Below, in pieces: positions 1-7,271 of a DNA stretch of 21,804 nt. This DNA comes from Actinomycetota bacterium. Lineage in GTDB: Bacteria > Actinomycetota > Actinomycetes > Nanopelagicales > Nanopelagicaceae. Below the pieces are notes generated by a model, which saw nothing but the letters and a program-made list of their open reading frames with translations, was not told the DNA's origin and searched no databases. Each line of letters begins with the position of its first letter. Positions within the stretch are counted from its first letter, which is position 1. The position numbers were made by a program, and so were the translations under genes. The stretch is from NCBI GenBank assembly GCA_002737595.1, contig NSHZ01000021.1:1-21804 (forward strand). The letters are read 5' to 3'.

Positions 1-189
1 AATTCCGCGCTCTTTTTGGCGCTTAGTTCCAGCACCCGACATATGACCACCAGACGTAAAGAGCGTGCCACCTACTTCGTGAGATTTTTCAAGCAACAAG
101 ACTTTCGCACCGAGATTGGCAGCCTCCACGGCACACGGAATGCCCGTGGTCCCCGCACCAATGACGATGAGATCGAATTGCTTGCTCAT
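1..189 (-). CDS. FAD-dependent oxidoreductase, N-terminal fragment (cut by window edge)
   Basis: Only the first 63 codons lie inside the window. The N-terminus carries a Rossmann dinucleotide-binding motif, LIVIGAGTTG (residues 7-16), followed about 15 residues later by the LLLEK strand that ends in the acidic ribose-binding residue, and then EVGGT and SGGHMSGAGT. That arrangement is typical of the fumarate reductase/succinate dehydrogenase-like FAD_binding_2 flavoproteins, a family that includes ketosteroid dehydrogenases and urocanate reductase. The substrate cannot be read from this fragment. The ATG overlaps the stop of the upstream reductase gene as ATGA, so the two are probably translationally coupled. 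No SD is obvious other than within the preceding gene. The family call is fairly secure; the specific function is unknown. Confidence 0.75.
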   Translation of the reverse strand, partial: MSKQFDLIVIGAGTTGIPCAVEAANLGAKVLLLEKSHEVGGTLFTSGGHMSGAGTKRQKERGI

Positions 190-1115
190 GCTCCGCTTCC
201 TCGTAGGAGAACGCGACCGCGAACTTTCGCTGCATGCGTATAAGCAGCGACGCCATCAGCAAGTGGATGGATAGAATCAATGTCTGGAGCAAAACCTCCT
301 AGGATCACATCTTGCACAGCGGCTCGAACATGCTCTGCCAAACCTTCGTGTGAACGGCGGAGGAGATTGAAACCAATTAATTGATGCTCGCCGCCAAGAA
401 ATTTCGGGGCAAGAATTGGCATCATGGCCCCTGAGCTAAACCCGAGGAGTATGTGTTTGCAATCGGGGCCGCCGGCGCTCATCGCGTTACCGGTAATTTC
501 GCCGCCCACGGGATCGATGATGACATCGGCGCCGCGACCAAGAATCGCACGCGCACCTTCTGCAATTGCATCGTTGCGAACACCACGCACACCATCGATA
601 TCGGCGCCATCACGCGAAGCCACTGCCATGGTGAGTCCCAGTGTGCGACCAACAGCAATGCTCGCCTGCCCGACCGAGCCAGTGCCACCAAGAATAAGAA
701 GTGTGTCTCCACTCTTTACTTTGGCAATGTCTTGCAGAATCGAACGCGCAGTTGCCAGTGAAGTGACCGCGGACGCGATTGCCACATAATCAGAACCAGT
801 CGGAATTGCATGGAGCACCGACTGCGGCAACGAGAAACGTTGGGCATGGATGCCATCGCGCGTAAGCCCGCCGCCGACGCTCTCGGCAAAAGCGAAATAA
901 TGGTTACCTTGCCCATCTTTGGCGACCGCCGCTGTCCCCGGTATGAGGGGCCAAGGTTTTGCCGGCGGGAAAAAACCAGCCACTACTTGTCGATCGAGTG
1001 GGGAGATCTGGGAAATCACTAGCTCAAGATCTACCTCTCCTGGAATCGAGGGGGCGCCGAGGCCAAGAGTGAGCACATTGGCGGTAGTGGCGATGAGGGC
1101 AGAATTGTCAGACAT
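186..1115 (-). CDS. Zinc-free medium-chain dehydrogenase/quinone oxidoreductase family protein
   Basis: A 309-residue protein with a GroES-like N-terminal half and a Rossmann nucleotide-binding half. The glycine motif GGTGSVG is at residues 143-149, followed by a helix and VDV/IIDPVGG elements typical of quinone oxidoreductase-like MDR enzymes. The cysteine and histidine zinc ligands of alcohol dehydrogenases are absent. It probably uses NAD(P)H to reduce an enone or quinone-like substrate. I chose ATG 1115 because the product then begins at the conserved GroES-like region; an in-frame start at 1190 would add a low-complexity tail. No SD precedes ATG 1115. A weak hexamer TTAACT (1127-1122) sits 6 nt before it, which could mean leaderless transcription. 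It is coupled by ATGA to the flavoprotein gene and divergent from the gene at 1182. Confidence 0.8.
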   Translation of the reverse strand: MSDNSALIATTANVLTLGLGAPSIPGEVDLELVISQISPLDRQVVAGFFPPAKPWPLIPGTAAVAKDGQGNHYFAFAESVGGGLTRDGIHAQRFSLPQSVLHAIPTGSDYVAIASAVTSLATARSILQDIAKVKSGDTLLILGGTGSVGQASIAVGRTLGLTMAVASRDGADIDGVRGVRNDAIAEGARAILGRGADVIIDPVGGEITGNAMSAGGPDCKHILLGFSSGAMMPILAPKFLGGEHQLIGFNLLRRSHEGLAEHVRAAVQDVILGGFAPDIDSIHPLADGVAAYTHAAKVRGRVLLRGSGA

Positions 1116-1168
1116 AGGAGGAGTTAACGCCCTCGGACCCCCTCTGGGCAAGTACCCCTCATCCCTAG

Positions 1169-1174
1169 TAGATT
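1169..1174 (+). promoter_or_regulatory. Candidate -10 element of a leaderless promoter
   Basis: TAGATT matches the actinobacterial TAnnnT -10 pattern and ends 7 nt before ATG 1182. That spacing would put the transcription start at or next to the A of the start codon. No Shine-Dalgarno sequence lies between them, and no convincing -35 is visible. This is inferred from spacing only. Confidence 0.35.
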
Positions 1175-1181
1175 CCCTGGC

Positions 1182-1634
1182 ATGTTCCACGAGGCGGAAT
1201 GCCGTTCCGCTCTAAGCGCCCTTGAGGCCTTCATGGTTGCCATTGAGGCGCGTGAAATCCCCGGCGTTTTACACGGCTATGAGCGCAGCGAAGAGGTCTA
1301 CGTCTTCATCGAAGGACCGCGCTGGGCCAGTCATGGGTATGAAAACGTGGCTCGCGGCTGGAGCGCCTACCAAACCTCCCCCATGGGAGTGACCGGGCAT
1401 AATTGGATTGAAGGTCCAGAAATGATCGGCAGCGAAACACTTGTGAGCATTCAAGGGATTCTTGATCTCGATTACGAAGCCAACGAGCGAAGAGACGTTC
1501 TCCGCCTCCGATTCACCTGGGTGCTTCGCAAAGATGAGAACGGCAAGTGGGCAATCGTGCACGAACACGCATCGCAACCATTAGCCGATCCTTACGGAGC
1601 TGGCGATTGGGTCACTGGAGAGGGCAAGTCATGA
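1182..1634 (+). CDS. SnoaL/NTF2-like fold protein
   Basis: A 150-residue protein of the size usual for the SnoaL/ketosteroid-isomerase-like (NTF2) alpha+beta cone fold. It has an N-terminal helix (ALSALEAFMVAIEARE), a central region with WASHGYENVARGW, and a C-terminal half of alternating strands ending in a run with GKWAIVHEHASQPLADP, the last-strand pattern common in SnoaL_3/DUF4440 proteins. Members bind small hydrophobic molecules and some catalyse isomerisation or hydrolysis, so the role here is not determined. It opens the plus-strand operon. Its TGA overlaps the ATG of the nitrilase-like gene (ATGA at 1631-1634), which argues for coupled translation. ATG 1182 lacks an SD but has a TAnnnT hexamer at the leaderless distance. 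Confidence 0.7.
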   Translation: MFHEAECRSALSALEAFMVAIEAREIPGVLHGYERSEEVYVFIEGPRWASHGYENVARGWSAYQTSPMGVTGHNWIEGPEMIGSETLVSIQGILDLDYEANERRDVLRLRFTWVLRKDENGKWAIVHEHASQPLADPYGAGDWVTGEGKS

Positions 1635-2695
1635 CTTTTGTTGGAGCACACTCTAAGCCTTTCGCAGAGGAGCGCACTTACTATCGCGCACTTGCGCTAC
1701 AAGCACGCACCGAAGCGGTAAATAATCTCAACAACGAGGAAGCACGCGCAGCGATGCTCTCTTCCATTTCACGTATCTCAACAAACATTGGTGCGGCAAA
1801 CGCCTTCCTTGGTGGAGATATCAAACTTGTCGTGCTCCCCGAATACTTCCTCACCGGTTATCCCATGGGCGATGCAGTCCCTGCGTGGAAAGAGAAAGCA
1901 GCGCTCGACCCGTCAGGAGTCGAATACGACAAACTTGGCGAAGTGGCGCAGAAGCACTCGACTTTTCTTTCAGGAAATGTGTATGAGAGCGATCCCAACT
2001 TCGCAGAGCTCTACTTTCAAACATCTTTCATCATCGATCCAAGCGGTGAAGTGGTGTTGCGCTACCGTCGCCTCCACTCCATGTTCTCCCCCAGTCCTTG
2101 GGATGTCTGGGATAAATATGTAGATCTATACGGCATAGACGCTGTTTTCCCAGTCGTTAAAACTGAGATTGGAAATCTTGCAGTAATTGCCAGCGAAGAA
2201 ATTCAATACCCAGAACTGGCTCGTGCGTTCGCATTGCGCGGCGCCGAAGTCCTTCTGCATTCAACAAGTGAAGTGGGGTCGCCAGCGCTTACTCCAAAAG
2301 ACGTGGCGAAACGTGCGCGCGCTTGGGAGAGCGGCTGCTATTTAGTCAGTGCAAACTCTGGGGGGCTCTATGGATCTCCGGTACCACCCAATTCCACCGA
2401 TGGAATGAGCAAAGTCCTTGATTACACAGGGCTAGTCCTTGCTGAGGCAGGTTTTGGAGAGTCGATGGTGGCTAACGCAGCCATAGATATCAGCGCCGTG
2501 CGTCGACATAAGGCGAAGCCAGGAATGGGTAACTTGCTTGCCCGCACCAAGACCGCAATGTGGGCGCAAGAGTACGCGCGCCACAGCGTTGATACCCCGA
2601 ATGGTTTAGCTGACGCCAAAGCCGAGCGCTCTTACTTCCTCGCCCATCATCGTGAAGCCATCGACAATTTGGCACGACATTGGGAGTCGAAGTGA
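1631..2695 (+). CDS. Nitrilase-superfamily protein with substituted catalytic triad
   Basis: A 354-residue carbon-nitrogen hydrolase-fold protein. The family's Glu site is recognisable as LPEYFLTGYP (Glu71). The Lys site reads LRYRRLHS, where the catalytic lysine of the usual YRKxH motif is Arg147. The nucleophile site reads ASEEIQYPELARAFALRGAEV, where the usual ICYDIQYPE cysteine aligns with Ser188 (codon AGC at 2192-2194, one base from TGC). The fold signature after the nucleophile is otherwise intact. Normal members hydrolyse nitriles, amides or carbamoyl groups through the Cys thioester. This protein may be a non-catalytic binding protein, or have altered chemistry. The ATG overlaps the preceding stop (ATGA), and its TGA overlaps the next gene's GTG (GTGA). 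The fold is secure; the activity is uncertain. Confidence 0.8.
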   Translation: MTFVGAHSKPFAEERTYYRALALQARTEAVNNLNNEEARAAMLSSISRISTNIGAANAFLGGDIKLVVLPEYFLTGYPMGDAVPAWKEKAALDPSGVEYDKLGEVAQKHSTFLSGNVYESDPNFAELYFQTSFIIDPSGEVVLRYRRLHSMFSPSPWDVWDKYVDLYGIDAVFPVVKTEIGNLAVIASEEIQYPELARAFALRGAEVLLHSTSEVGSPALTPKDVAKRARAWESGCYLVSANSGGLYGSPVPPNSTDGMSKVLDYTGLVLAEAGFGESMVANAAIDISAVRRHKAKPGMGNLLARTKTAMWAQEYARHSVDTPNGLADAKAERSYFLAHHREAIDNLARHWESK

Positions 2696-4119
2696 CCCAA
2701 TTAGATCAAGGTGTACACGTAAGAAATCCTCGGACCGGAATGAACGATCGCGCACTCGACGCGCCTTCACATGAAGAATTAGTGAAGTTAACCAGTCGAC
2801 TTCGCGCGAATCAAAAGCGCTGGCAGAACGCAGGTCCGGCGCACCGCGCCGAAGTACTCCTCAAATGGCGCGATGCGCTACTCGCCCACAAAGATGAACT
2901 TGTCCAAGCACTCACTGAAGATACGGGTCGTCGGACCGAAAGCAGCATCGAAGTGCAAGTGAGTGTCGACGGAATCAATCGTTGGGCAAATCAAGTTGTT
3001 GAACTACTCGATGAAGAAACGATTCAGCAAACCACGATGCCCGGAGTCTCCGTAGCGCCTTCGATTAGGCCATACCCACTTGTCGGGATTATCAGCCCGT
3101 GGAACTTTCCACTATTGCTCGCATTGATAGATGCCATTCCAGCACTTGCCGCGGGCTGCGCCGTCATCATCAAGCCGAGTGAAATCACTCCACGCTTTTT
3201 AGCGCCCCTCGAGAAGACGCTCATCGACGTGCCAGAAATCGCCGAGGTCATCGGTCTCATCGAAGGCGCAGGCGAAACCGGTGCCGCACTCATTCCACTC
3301 GTTGATCTTGTCTGTTTCACTGGCAGCGTAGAAACCGGGCGCATCGTCGCCGAAAACGCAGCACGCAACTTCATTCCAGCCTCACTTGAGTTAGGTGGCA
3401 AAGATCCAGCCATCGTGCTCCCCGGCGCCAATCTTGATCGCGCAGTTCCTGGAATTCTCTGGGGAGCGACTGCAAACTCCGGGCAGAGCTGCCTCTCGAT
3501 TGAACGCGTGTACGTGCATGAGTCACTTCACGATGAATTCGTTTCCCGCATCTCCCCCATGGCTGCAGCGCTTGGAGTGAATTTCCCGGATCTTGAGGGT
3601 CGCGGCATTGGTCCCATGATCGCTGAAGATCAAATTGCCACTATTGCAAGCCATCTTGAAGATGCATACGCAAAAGGCGCAATTGCTACTGCTGGTGGAG
3701 AATTGAAGATTCTTGGTGGCGGTGCATATCTAGAGCCCACCATCTTGACCAACGTGAATCACTCCATGAAGGTGATGACTGAAGAGACTTTTGGCCCCAT
3801 CATTCCGGTGATGAAATTTACAAGTGATGAAGAAGTGCTCGCCCTAGCCAATGACACCATATACGGACTCTCCGCCGCCATCTTCGGCGAGGAGGGGCGT
3901 GCCAAGAAAATAGGCCGACAAATAGATGCCGGCGCAGTCAGCATCAATGATGCCGCGCTCACTGGAGTGATGCACGAAGGAGAGAAGCAAGCTTTCAAGC
4001 TCTCCGGAATTGGCGGCTCGCGAATGGGTAAAATTTCTATCCGACGTTTTTATCGACGCCAATCGCTCTTGATAAATTCATCCACGGGGCGCGACCCGTG
4101 GTGGTGGCCAGAGAGTTGA
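2692..4119 (+). CDS. NAD(P)-dependent aldehyde dehydrogenase
   Basis: A 475-residue aldehyde dehydrogenase that oxidises an aldehyde to the acid. Visible family motifs are PWNFPLLLALIDAIPALAAGC with the adenine-nucleotide site IIKPSE, the FTGSVETG turn, the general base Glu233 in LELGGKDP, and the nucleophile Cys267 in NSGQSC. The Glu-Cys spacing of 34 is as usual. The C-terminal motifs EETFGPIIPV and GIGGSRMG are also present. I chose GTG 2692 because it overlaps the preceding TGA (GTGA); TTG 2680 is in frame but would overlap more. The protein ends in a tryptophan-rich tail (DPWWWPES) like that of several non-phosphorylating bacterial ALDHs. The substrate is unknown, possibly the aldehyde formed upstream in this operon. 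Confidence 0.9.
   Translation: MTQLDQGVHVRNPRTGMNDRALDAPSHEELVKLTSRLRANQKRWQNAGPAHRAEVLLKWRDALLAHKDELVQALTEDTGRRTESSIEVQVSVDGINRWANQVVELLDEETIQQTTMPGVSVAPSIRPYPLVGIISPWNFPLLLALIDAIPALAAGCAVIIKPSEITPRFLAPLEKTLIDVPEIAEVIGLIEGAGETGAALIPLVDLVCFTGSVETGRIVAENAARNFIPASLELGGKDPAIVLPGANLDRAVPGILWGATANSGQSCLSIERVYVHESLHDEFVSRISPMAAALGVNFPDLEGRGIGPMIAEDQIATIASHLEDAYAKGAIATAGGELKILGGGAYLEPTILTNVNHSMKVMTEETFGPIIPVMKFTSDEEVLALANDTIYGLSAAIFGEEGRAKKIGRQIDAGAVSINDAALTGVMHEGEKQAFKLSGIGGSRMGKISIRRFYRRQSLLINSSTGRDPWWWPES
4082..4101 (+). other. Perfect stem-loop inside the 3' end of the aldehyde dehydrogenase gene
   Basis: CCACGGG (4082-4088) and CCCGTGG (4095-4101) form a 7-bp GC-rich stem around a 6-nt loop. 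It lies about 16 nt before the stop codon and is not followed by a T-run at the right distance. It is a possible mRNA 3' stabiliser or weak attenuator, not a standard intrinsic terminator. Confidence 0.3.
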
Positions 4120-4143
4120 TATTAAAATTTATTTCGGTAGATT
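4116..4143 (+). promoter_or_regulatory. Candidate sigma70-type promoter for the lipocalin-like gene
   Basis: TTGATA (4116-4121) and TAGATT (4138-4143) are separated by 16 nt in an AT-rich stretch. They predict a start near 4150 and a leader of about 35 nt that contains an AAGGGG Shine-Dalgarno before ATG 4185. The -35 overlaps the stop codon of the aldehyde dehydrogenase gene. Confidence 0.5.
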
Positions 4144-4184
4144 AAACCAATTAGTTCGTGTCCAAAGTATATGAAGGGGTAACC

Positions 4185-4628
4185 ATGGGAATCCGGGAAG
4201 AGATGCCACTACTTGCACGCCACGAAGGTAAGTGGATGGGCCACTACGTCTGGGTTGACGCGCAAGGTAATCTCGTAGAGCGTCATGAAGCCCGGCTGGA
4301 GAACTCATTCCCTACTGACGGCCCTTATGAGTATTACCAAATCAATACTTACGATTACGACGATGGTCGCCACGAAGTCATTCACTTCCCTGCTAAATAC
4401 AAAGATAAGCAACTCTGGTTTGATACCGATCGCATCACTGGTCGTGCTTGGGAAGTAGACGAGCACACCATGATGCTTACTTGGGTACGCAAAGATGATC
4501 CCAGTGGATACTTCTACGAAATGATTCAGCTCGATGCCACCGGCAATAAGCGATCTCGCGTCTGGCAATGGTTTGAAAATGGCATCTGCACCAAGCGCAC
4601 GCTCATCAATGAAGAGCGGGTCGCTTAA
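4185..4628 (+). CDS. Lipocalin-like (DUF3598-type) hypothetical protein
   Basis: A 147-residue soluble protein without signal peptide or membrane segment. It opens with MPLLARHEGKWMGHYVWVD and continues through alternating short strands rich in Trp, Tyr and charged residues (YYQINTY, EVIHFPAKY, QLWFDTDRITGRAWE, TMMLTWVRK, WQWFENG). This looks like a calycin/lipocalin-type beta barrel, and the pattern resembles DUF3598-type proteins often found beside catabolic genes. No catalytic residues can be assigned; binding of a small hydrophobic ligand is the simplest guess. ATG 4185 is preferred over an in-frame GTG at 4158 because AAGGGG precedes it at good spacing. It has its own candidate promoter and is followed 55 nt later by the EamA gene. 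Confidence 0.6.
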   Translation: MGIREEMPLLARHEGKWMGHYVWVDAQGNLVERHEARLENSFPTDGPYEYYQINTYDYDDGRHEVIHFPAKYKDKQLWFDTDRITGRAWEVDEHTMMLTWVRKDDPSGYFYEMIQLDATGNKRSRVWQWFENGICTKRTLINEERVA

Positions 4629-4671
4629 TTCTCAGCCGGCCAACTCGCCGAACCAACGAACCACTCGCTGA

Positions 4672-4677
4672 TAAGGT
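4672..4677 (+). promoter_or_regulatory. Candidate leaderless -10 element before the EamA transporter
   Basis: TAAGGT fits TAnnnT and ends 6 nt before GTG 4684. No clear -35 is present, and the AAGG within it could instead act as a weak Shine-Dalgarno sequence. It is therefore only a possibility; read-through from 4116 is the alternative. Confidence 0.25.
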
Positions 4678-4683
4678 CACCGG

Positions 4684-5556
4684 GTGACCAAACGTGAGTT
4701 TCTGCTCTTCTCCTCGCTCTGCCTGATCTGGGGTATTCCCTACCTCCTCATCAAGGTGGCGATCGTTGATTTCTCCCCCATCATCGTGGTCTTTCTCCGC
4801 ACCCTCATCGCTGCGGTTTTGCTGATTCCGCTCGCAGCAAGACGAGGAGAATTAATGCCCGCTATCAAAGCATGGCGTTGGGTTCTCGTTTTTGCAGTAC
4901 TCGAAATGGTCGGCCCCTGGTGGCTCCTCAATGATTCGGAGACTCGCGTCTCGTCTGGCTTTGCTGGCCTCATGCTAGCCACGGTCCCGCTGACTGGGAT
5001 CATCGTGAATTTCTTCATGGGAGATAAGACGGTTTTCCAGAGCCGCCGACTCATCGGTATGGCCGTGGGATTTATTGGAGTTGTCAGCCTCGTTGGTCTC
5101 GACATCAACGCGGGCAAAGTCGATATGCGATCTATCGTGCAGCTCTTGCTCGTAGCGTTCGGTTATTCACTCGCCCCAGCAATTGCAGCTCGTAAGTTAC
5201 AAGGCGTCTCCATCATCGGGCTGGTGGGAGTGTCGACCGCGATGGTTGCCCTCATTTACACACCTCCTTCGATTTTGACCTGGCACTCAATCCATCCGAC
5301 TACTCAGGGAATACTTGCAGTCATCGTCCTTGGTGTGGTCTGCACGGCAACCGCATTCTTAGTGCTGTTTGAACTCATCAAAACTATCGGGCCAATCCGC
5401 GTCACACTGGTGACATACGTAAATCCAGCGGTCGCTATCATTCTCGGCATCATCTTCCTCAGCGAGAAGATAACCTCCGGCACCATTATCGGTTTCCCAC
5501 TCGTGCTTTTTGGCTCTTACCTTGCAAGTAGTAAGAGGAAAGAACTAGCTCAGTAA
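4684..5556 (+). CDS. EamA/DMT-family transporter
   Basis: A 290-residue polytopic inner-membrane protein with about ten hydrophobic helices, in two EamA repeats of roughly 140 residues. The first helix contains the family pattern LCLIWGIPYLLIKVAI, followed by FLRTLIAAVLLIP. The second repeat ends in VTYVNPAVAIILGIIFLSEK, the conserved end-of-repeat motif, and a short cationic tail (SSKRKELAQ). Members export amino acids, nucleosides, metabolites or drugs, so here it might export a catabolic intermediate. The start is a GTG. The 3' end overlaps the convergent oxidoreductase gene by 12 nt. The family call is secure; the substrate is unknown. Confidence 0.88.
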   Translation: MTKREFLLFSSLCLIWGIPYLLIKVAIVDFSPIIVVFLRTLIAAVLLIPLAARRGELMPAIKAWRWVLVFAVLEMVGPWWLLNDSETRVSSGFAGLMLATVPLTGIIVNFFMGDKTVFQSRRLIGMAVGFIGVVSLVGLDINAGKVDMRSIVQLLLVAFGYSLAPAIAARKLQGVSIIGLVGVSTAMVALIYTPPSILTWHSIHPTTQGILAVIVLGVVCTATAFLVLFELIKTIGPIRVTLVTYVNPAVAIILGIIFLSEKITSGTIIGFPLVLFGSYLASSKRKELAQ

Positions 5557-6480
5557 GGCATCGCTCTTCTTAATAAGTGAACGACAAAACGCACCCATCT
5601 CTTTCGCGTCATCAATATACATAGACGGTTTGAAACAGATAGTCTCAAATCCAGCTTCTACCTTTGCAGGTAGTGGCTCGAGAACACGGTCGAGGTCAAG
5701 AAGCGAATCAGGAGTTTCAAACTTTCCGTTAATCCCACCCACGAGTTCAATATCAGAGAGCGAACGACCAGCAGCCCTGAGGCCACTCGTGAGGGCTTCC
5801 ATATCGGCATCAGAAGGCAGACCGAGAGGATTAAAGCCGTGCCCATATTTGACGAGCCGACGCAGCAACGGGGTATGCATCTCCTGCCCACCGAACCAGA
5901 GGCGCGGCCCATCATCACGTTGTGGCCGTGGCTCTACCCAAACATCGTCAAAGTCAAAGAACTCGCCATGATGGCTCACTGGCCCGGGTTGCCAACACTT
6001 CGCGAGAACTTCGAGCTGTTCATCGAGAATAGCTCCGCGACGATTAAAGGGAATACCTAACGCTGCGTATTCATCTTCATGCCAACTCACCGTCGGCAAC
6101 ATGACGAACCGACCTTCTGAAAGCCGGTCGAGTGTGGCGATCTCCTTGGCGAGTAGGAGTGGATGGCGAAGTGGAGCGATGATCGCACCACCTACCAAAC
6201 GCAATTTTTCAGTAACGGCAGCGATGGCCGAGAGCAAGACGATGGAATTTGGCCATGACATGTCTGGCGGTTGATTACCGGGGTATGCGTACTCTCGCGG
6301 GTTAGCCATCACGCCGCTTGCGCCAGCAGAACGCCCTAACACAATGTGCTCACTCAACATGACGGCATCGATACCGGCGCCCTCTGCCTCCTGCGCAATA
6401 CGTACAAGGGCTTTCATATCGTTGGGGTCGACGATGGTCCAGTTCTCACTGAGGACGAGCACCCAACGAACTTTGCTCAT
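5545..6480 (-). CDS. LLM-class oxidoreductase, possibly F420-dependent
   Basis: A 311-residue TIM-barrel protein of the bacterial luciferase-like (LLM) superfamily. It shows EAEGAGIDAVMLSEHIVL near the N-terminus and AAVTEKLRLVGGAIIAPLRHPLLLAKEIATLDRLSEGRF, the superfamily core, followed by GPRLWFGGQ. Known members are FMN monooxygenases such as alkanesulfonate monooxygenase SsuD, or coenzyme F420-dependent reductases. The layout resembles the actinobacterial F420-type subfamilies, but the cofactor cannot be proven from sequence by eye. It begins 2 nt after the ATPase stop codon and so closes the ABC importer operon. It may act on the imported compound. Its stop lies 12 nt inside the convergent EamA gene. 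Confidence 0.82.
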   Translation of the reverse strand: MSKVRWVLVLSENWTIVDPNDMKALVRIAQEAEGAGIDAVMLSEHIVLGRSAGASGVMANPREYAYPGNQPPDMSWPNSIVLLSAIAAVTEKLRLVGGAIIAPLRHPLLLAKEIATLDRLSEGRFVMLPTVSWHEDEYAALGIPFNRRGAILDEQLEVLAKCWQPGPVSHHGEFFDFDDVWVEPRPQRDDGPRLWFGGQEMHTPLLRRLVKYGHGFNPLGLPSDADMEALTSGLRAAGRSLSDIELVGGINGKFETPDSLLDLDRVLEPLPAKVEAGFETICFKPSMYIDDAKEMGAFCRSLIKKSDALLS

Positions 6481-6482
6481 AT

Positions 6483-7271
6483 TTATCGTTTACCGCGAAT
6501 GAGTTGATAAATTTCGCCGCGGAGACGTCCGAAATCTGGATGGGCTCTGGTGTCAACCTGATCCCGAGGGTACCCAAGAGGCACTGCAATCTCAGCAGCT
6601 ACATGCGCGGGCTTACCTGTGAGCACCAAAACTCGATCCGCTAGATAGACAGCCTCGTCCATGTCATGGGTAACCAGCAGGGTGGTAATGCCGAAATCAT
6701 CTCTTACCTTCAGGACGAGATCTTCGAGATCTAGTCGAGTCTGTGCATCTACTGAAGCGAACGGTTCATCCATCACGAGAATGCGAGGTCTGCTGGCAAG
6801 CGCCCGAGCTATCGCCACACGTTGTTGCATTCCACCTGATAACTGCCACGGATATCTCGAATCGTTTCCTTCAAGTCCTACTTCGAGAATCGCCGATTGG
6901 ACTCTTTCCCGCCGTTCCACTTTAGCAATTTTCTTTAATTTGAGAGGAAGCTCAATATTCTTCTCCACCGTCAACCAAGGCATAAGAGAGCGTGTGTACT
7001 CCTGCAACACGATTGCCAGATCTTCAGGGGGTGAGGTGACCCTCTTATCGTCAAGCAAGATCTCGCCACTAGTAACGGGCGTTAATCCAGTTAAGAGGCG
7101 GAGCAGAGTCGTTTTGCCCACACCACTCGGGCCCACAATCGAAAGGAACTCTCCCGGTTCCACAATGCAATTGATGTGATCTAGTACGTGCTTATCTTCC
7201 CCGTGTCCCGTATAAGTCTTCGTGACATCCTTAAGTTCGAGTCGGGCTCCGGTGCGCTTAGGATGGGTCAT
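6483..7271 (-). CDS. NitT/TauT-type ABC importer, ATP-binding subunit
   Basis: A 262-residue ATPase that energises import by the two adjacent permeases. It carries Walker A GPSGVGKTT (residues 47-55), a Q-loop (VLQEYTRSLMPW), the ABC signature LSGGMQQR, Walker B ILVMDEPF with D-loop SVDAQTR, and the switch histidine in LVTHD. Length and motifs fit the SsuB/TauB/NrtD branch used for sulfonates, nitrate, taurine or thiamine-precursor-like solutes. ATG 7271 overlaps the permease stop as ATGA. A longer in-frame reading to 7382 would run inside the permease gene and is not credible. Confidence 0.93.
   Translation of the reverse strand: MTHPKRTGARLELKDVTKTYTGHGEDKHVLDHINCIVEPGEFLSIVGPSGVGKTTLLRLLTGLTPVTSGEILLDDKRVTSPPEDLAIVLQEYTRSLMPWLTVEKNIELPLKLKKIAKVERRERVQSAILEVGLEGNDSRYPWQLSGGMQQRVAIARALASRPRILVMDEPFASVDAQTRLDLEDLVLKVRDDFGITTLLVTHDMDEAVYLADRVLVLTGKPAHVAAEIAVPLGYPRDQVDTRAHPDFGRLRGEIYQLIRGKR

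Noticed and set aside
3024..3431. Minus-strand open frame of 135 codons
   Set aside because: It lies inside the aldehyde dehydrogenase gene on the other strand; Ser/Ala/Met-rich with no Shine-Dalgarno or domain.
4082..4101. Intrinsic terminator after the aldehyde dehydrogenase
   Set aside because: The stem is inside the coding sequence and is not followed by a T-run at the right distance; it is listed only as a stem-loop.
6661..7179. Plus-strand open frame of 172 codons
   Set aside because: It is antisense to the ABC ATPase gene, with Ser/Arg-rich composition and no recognisable motif.
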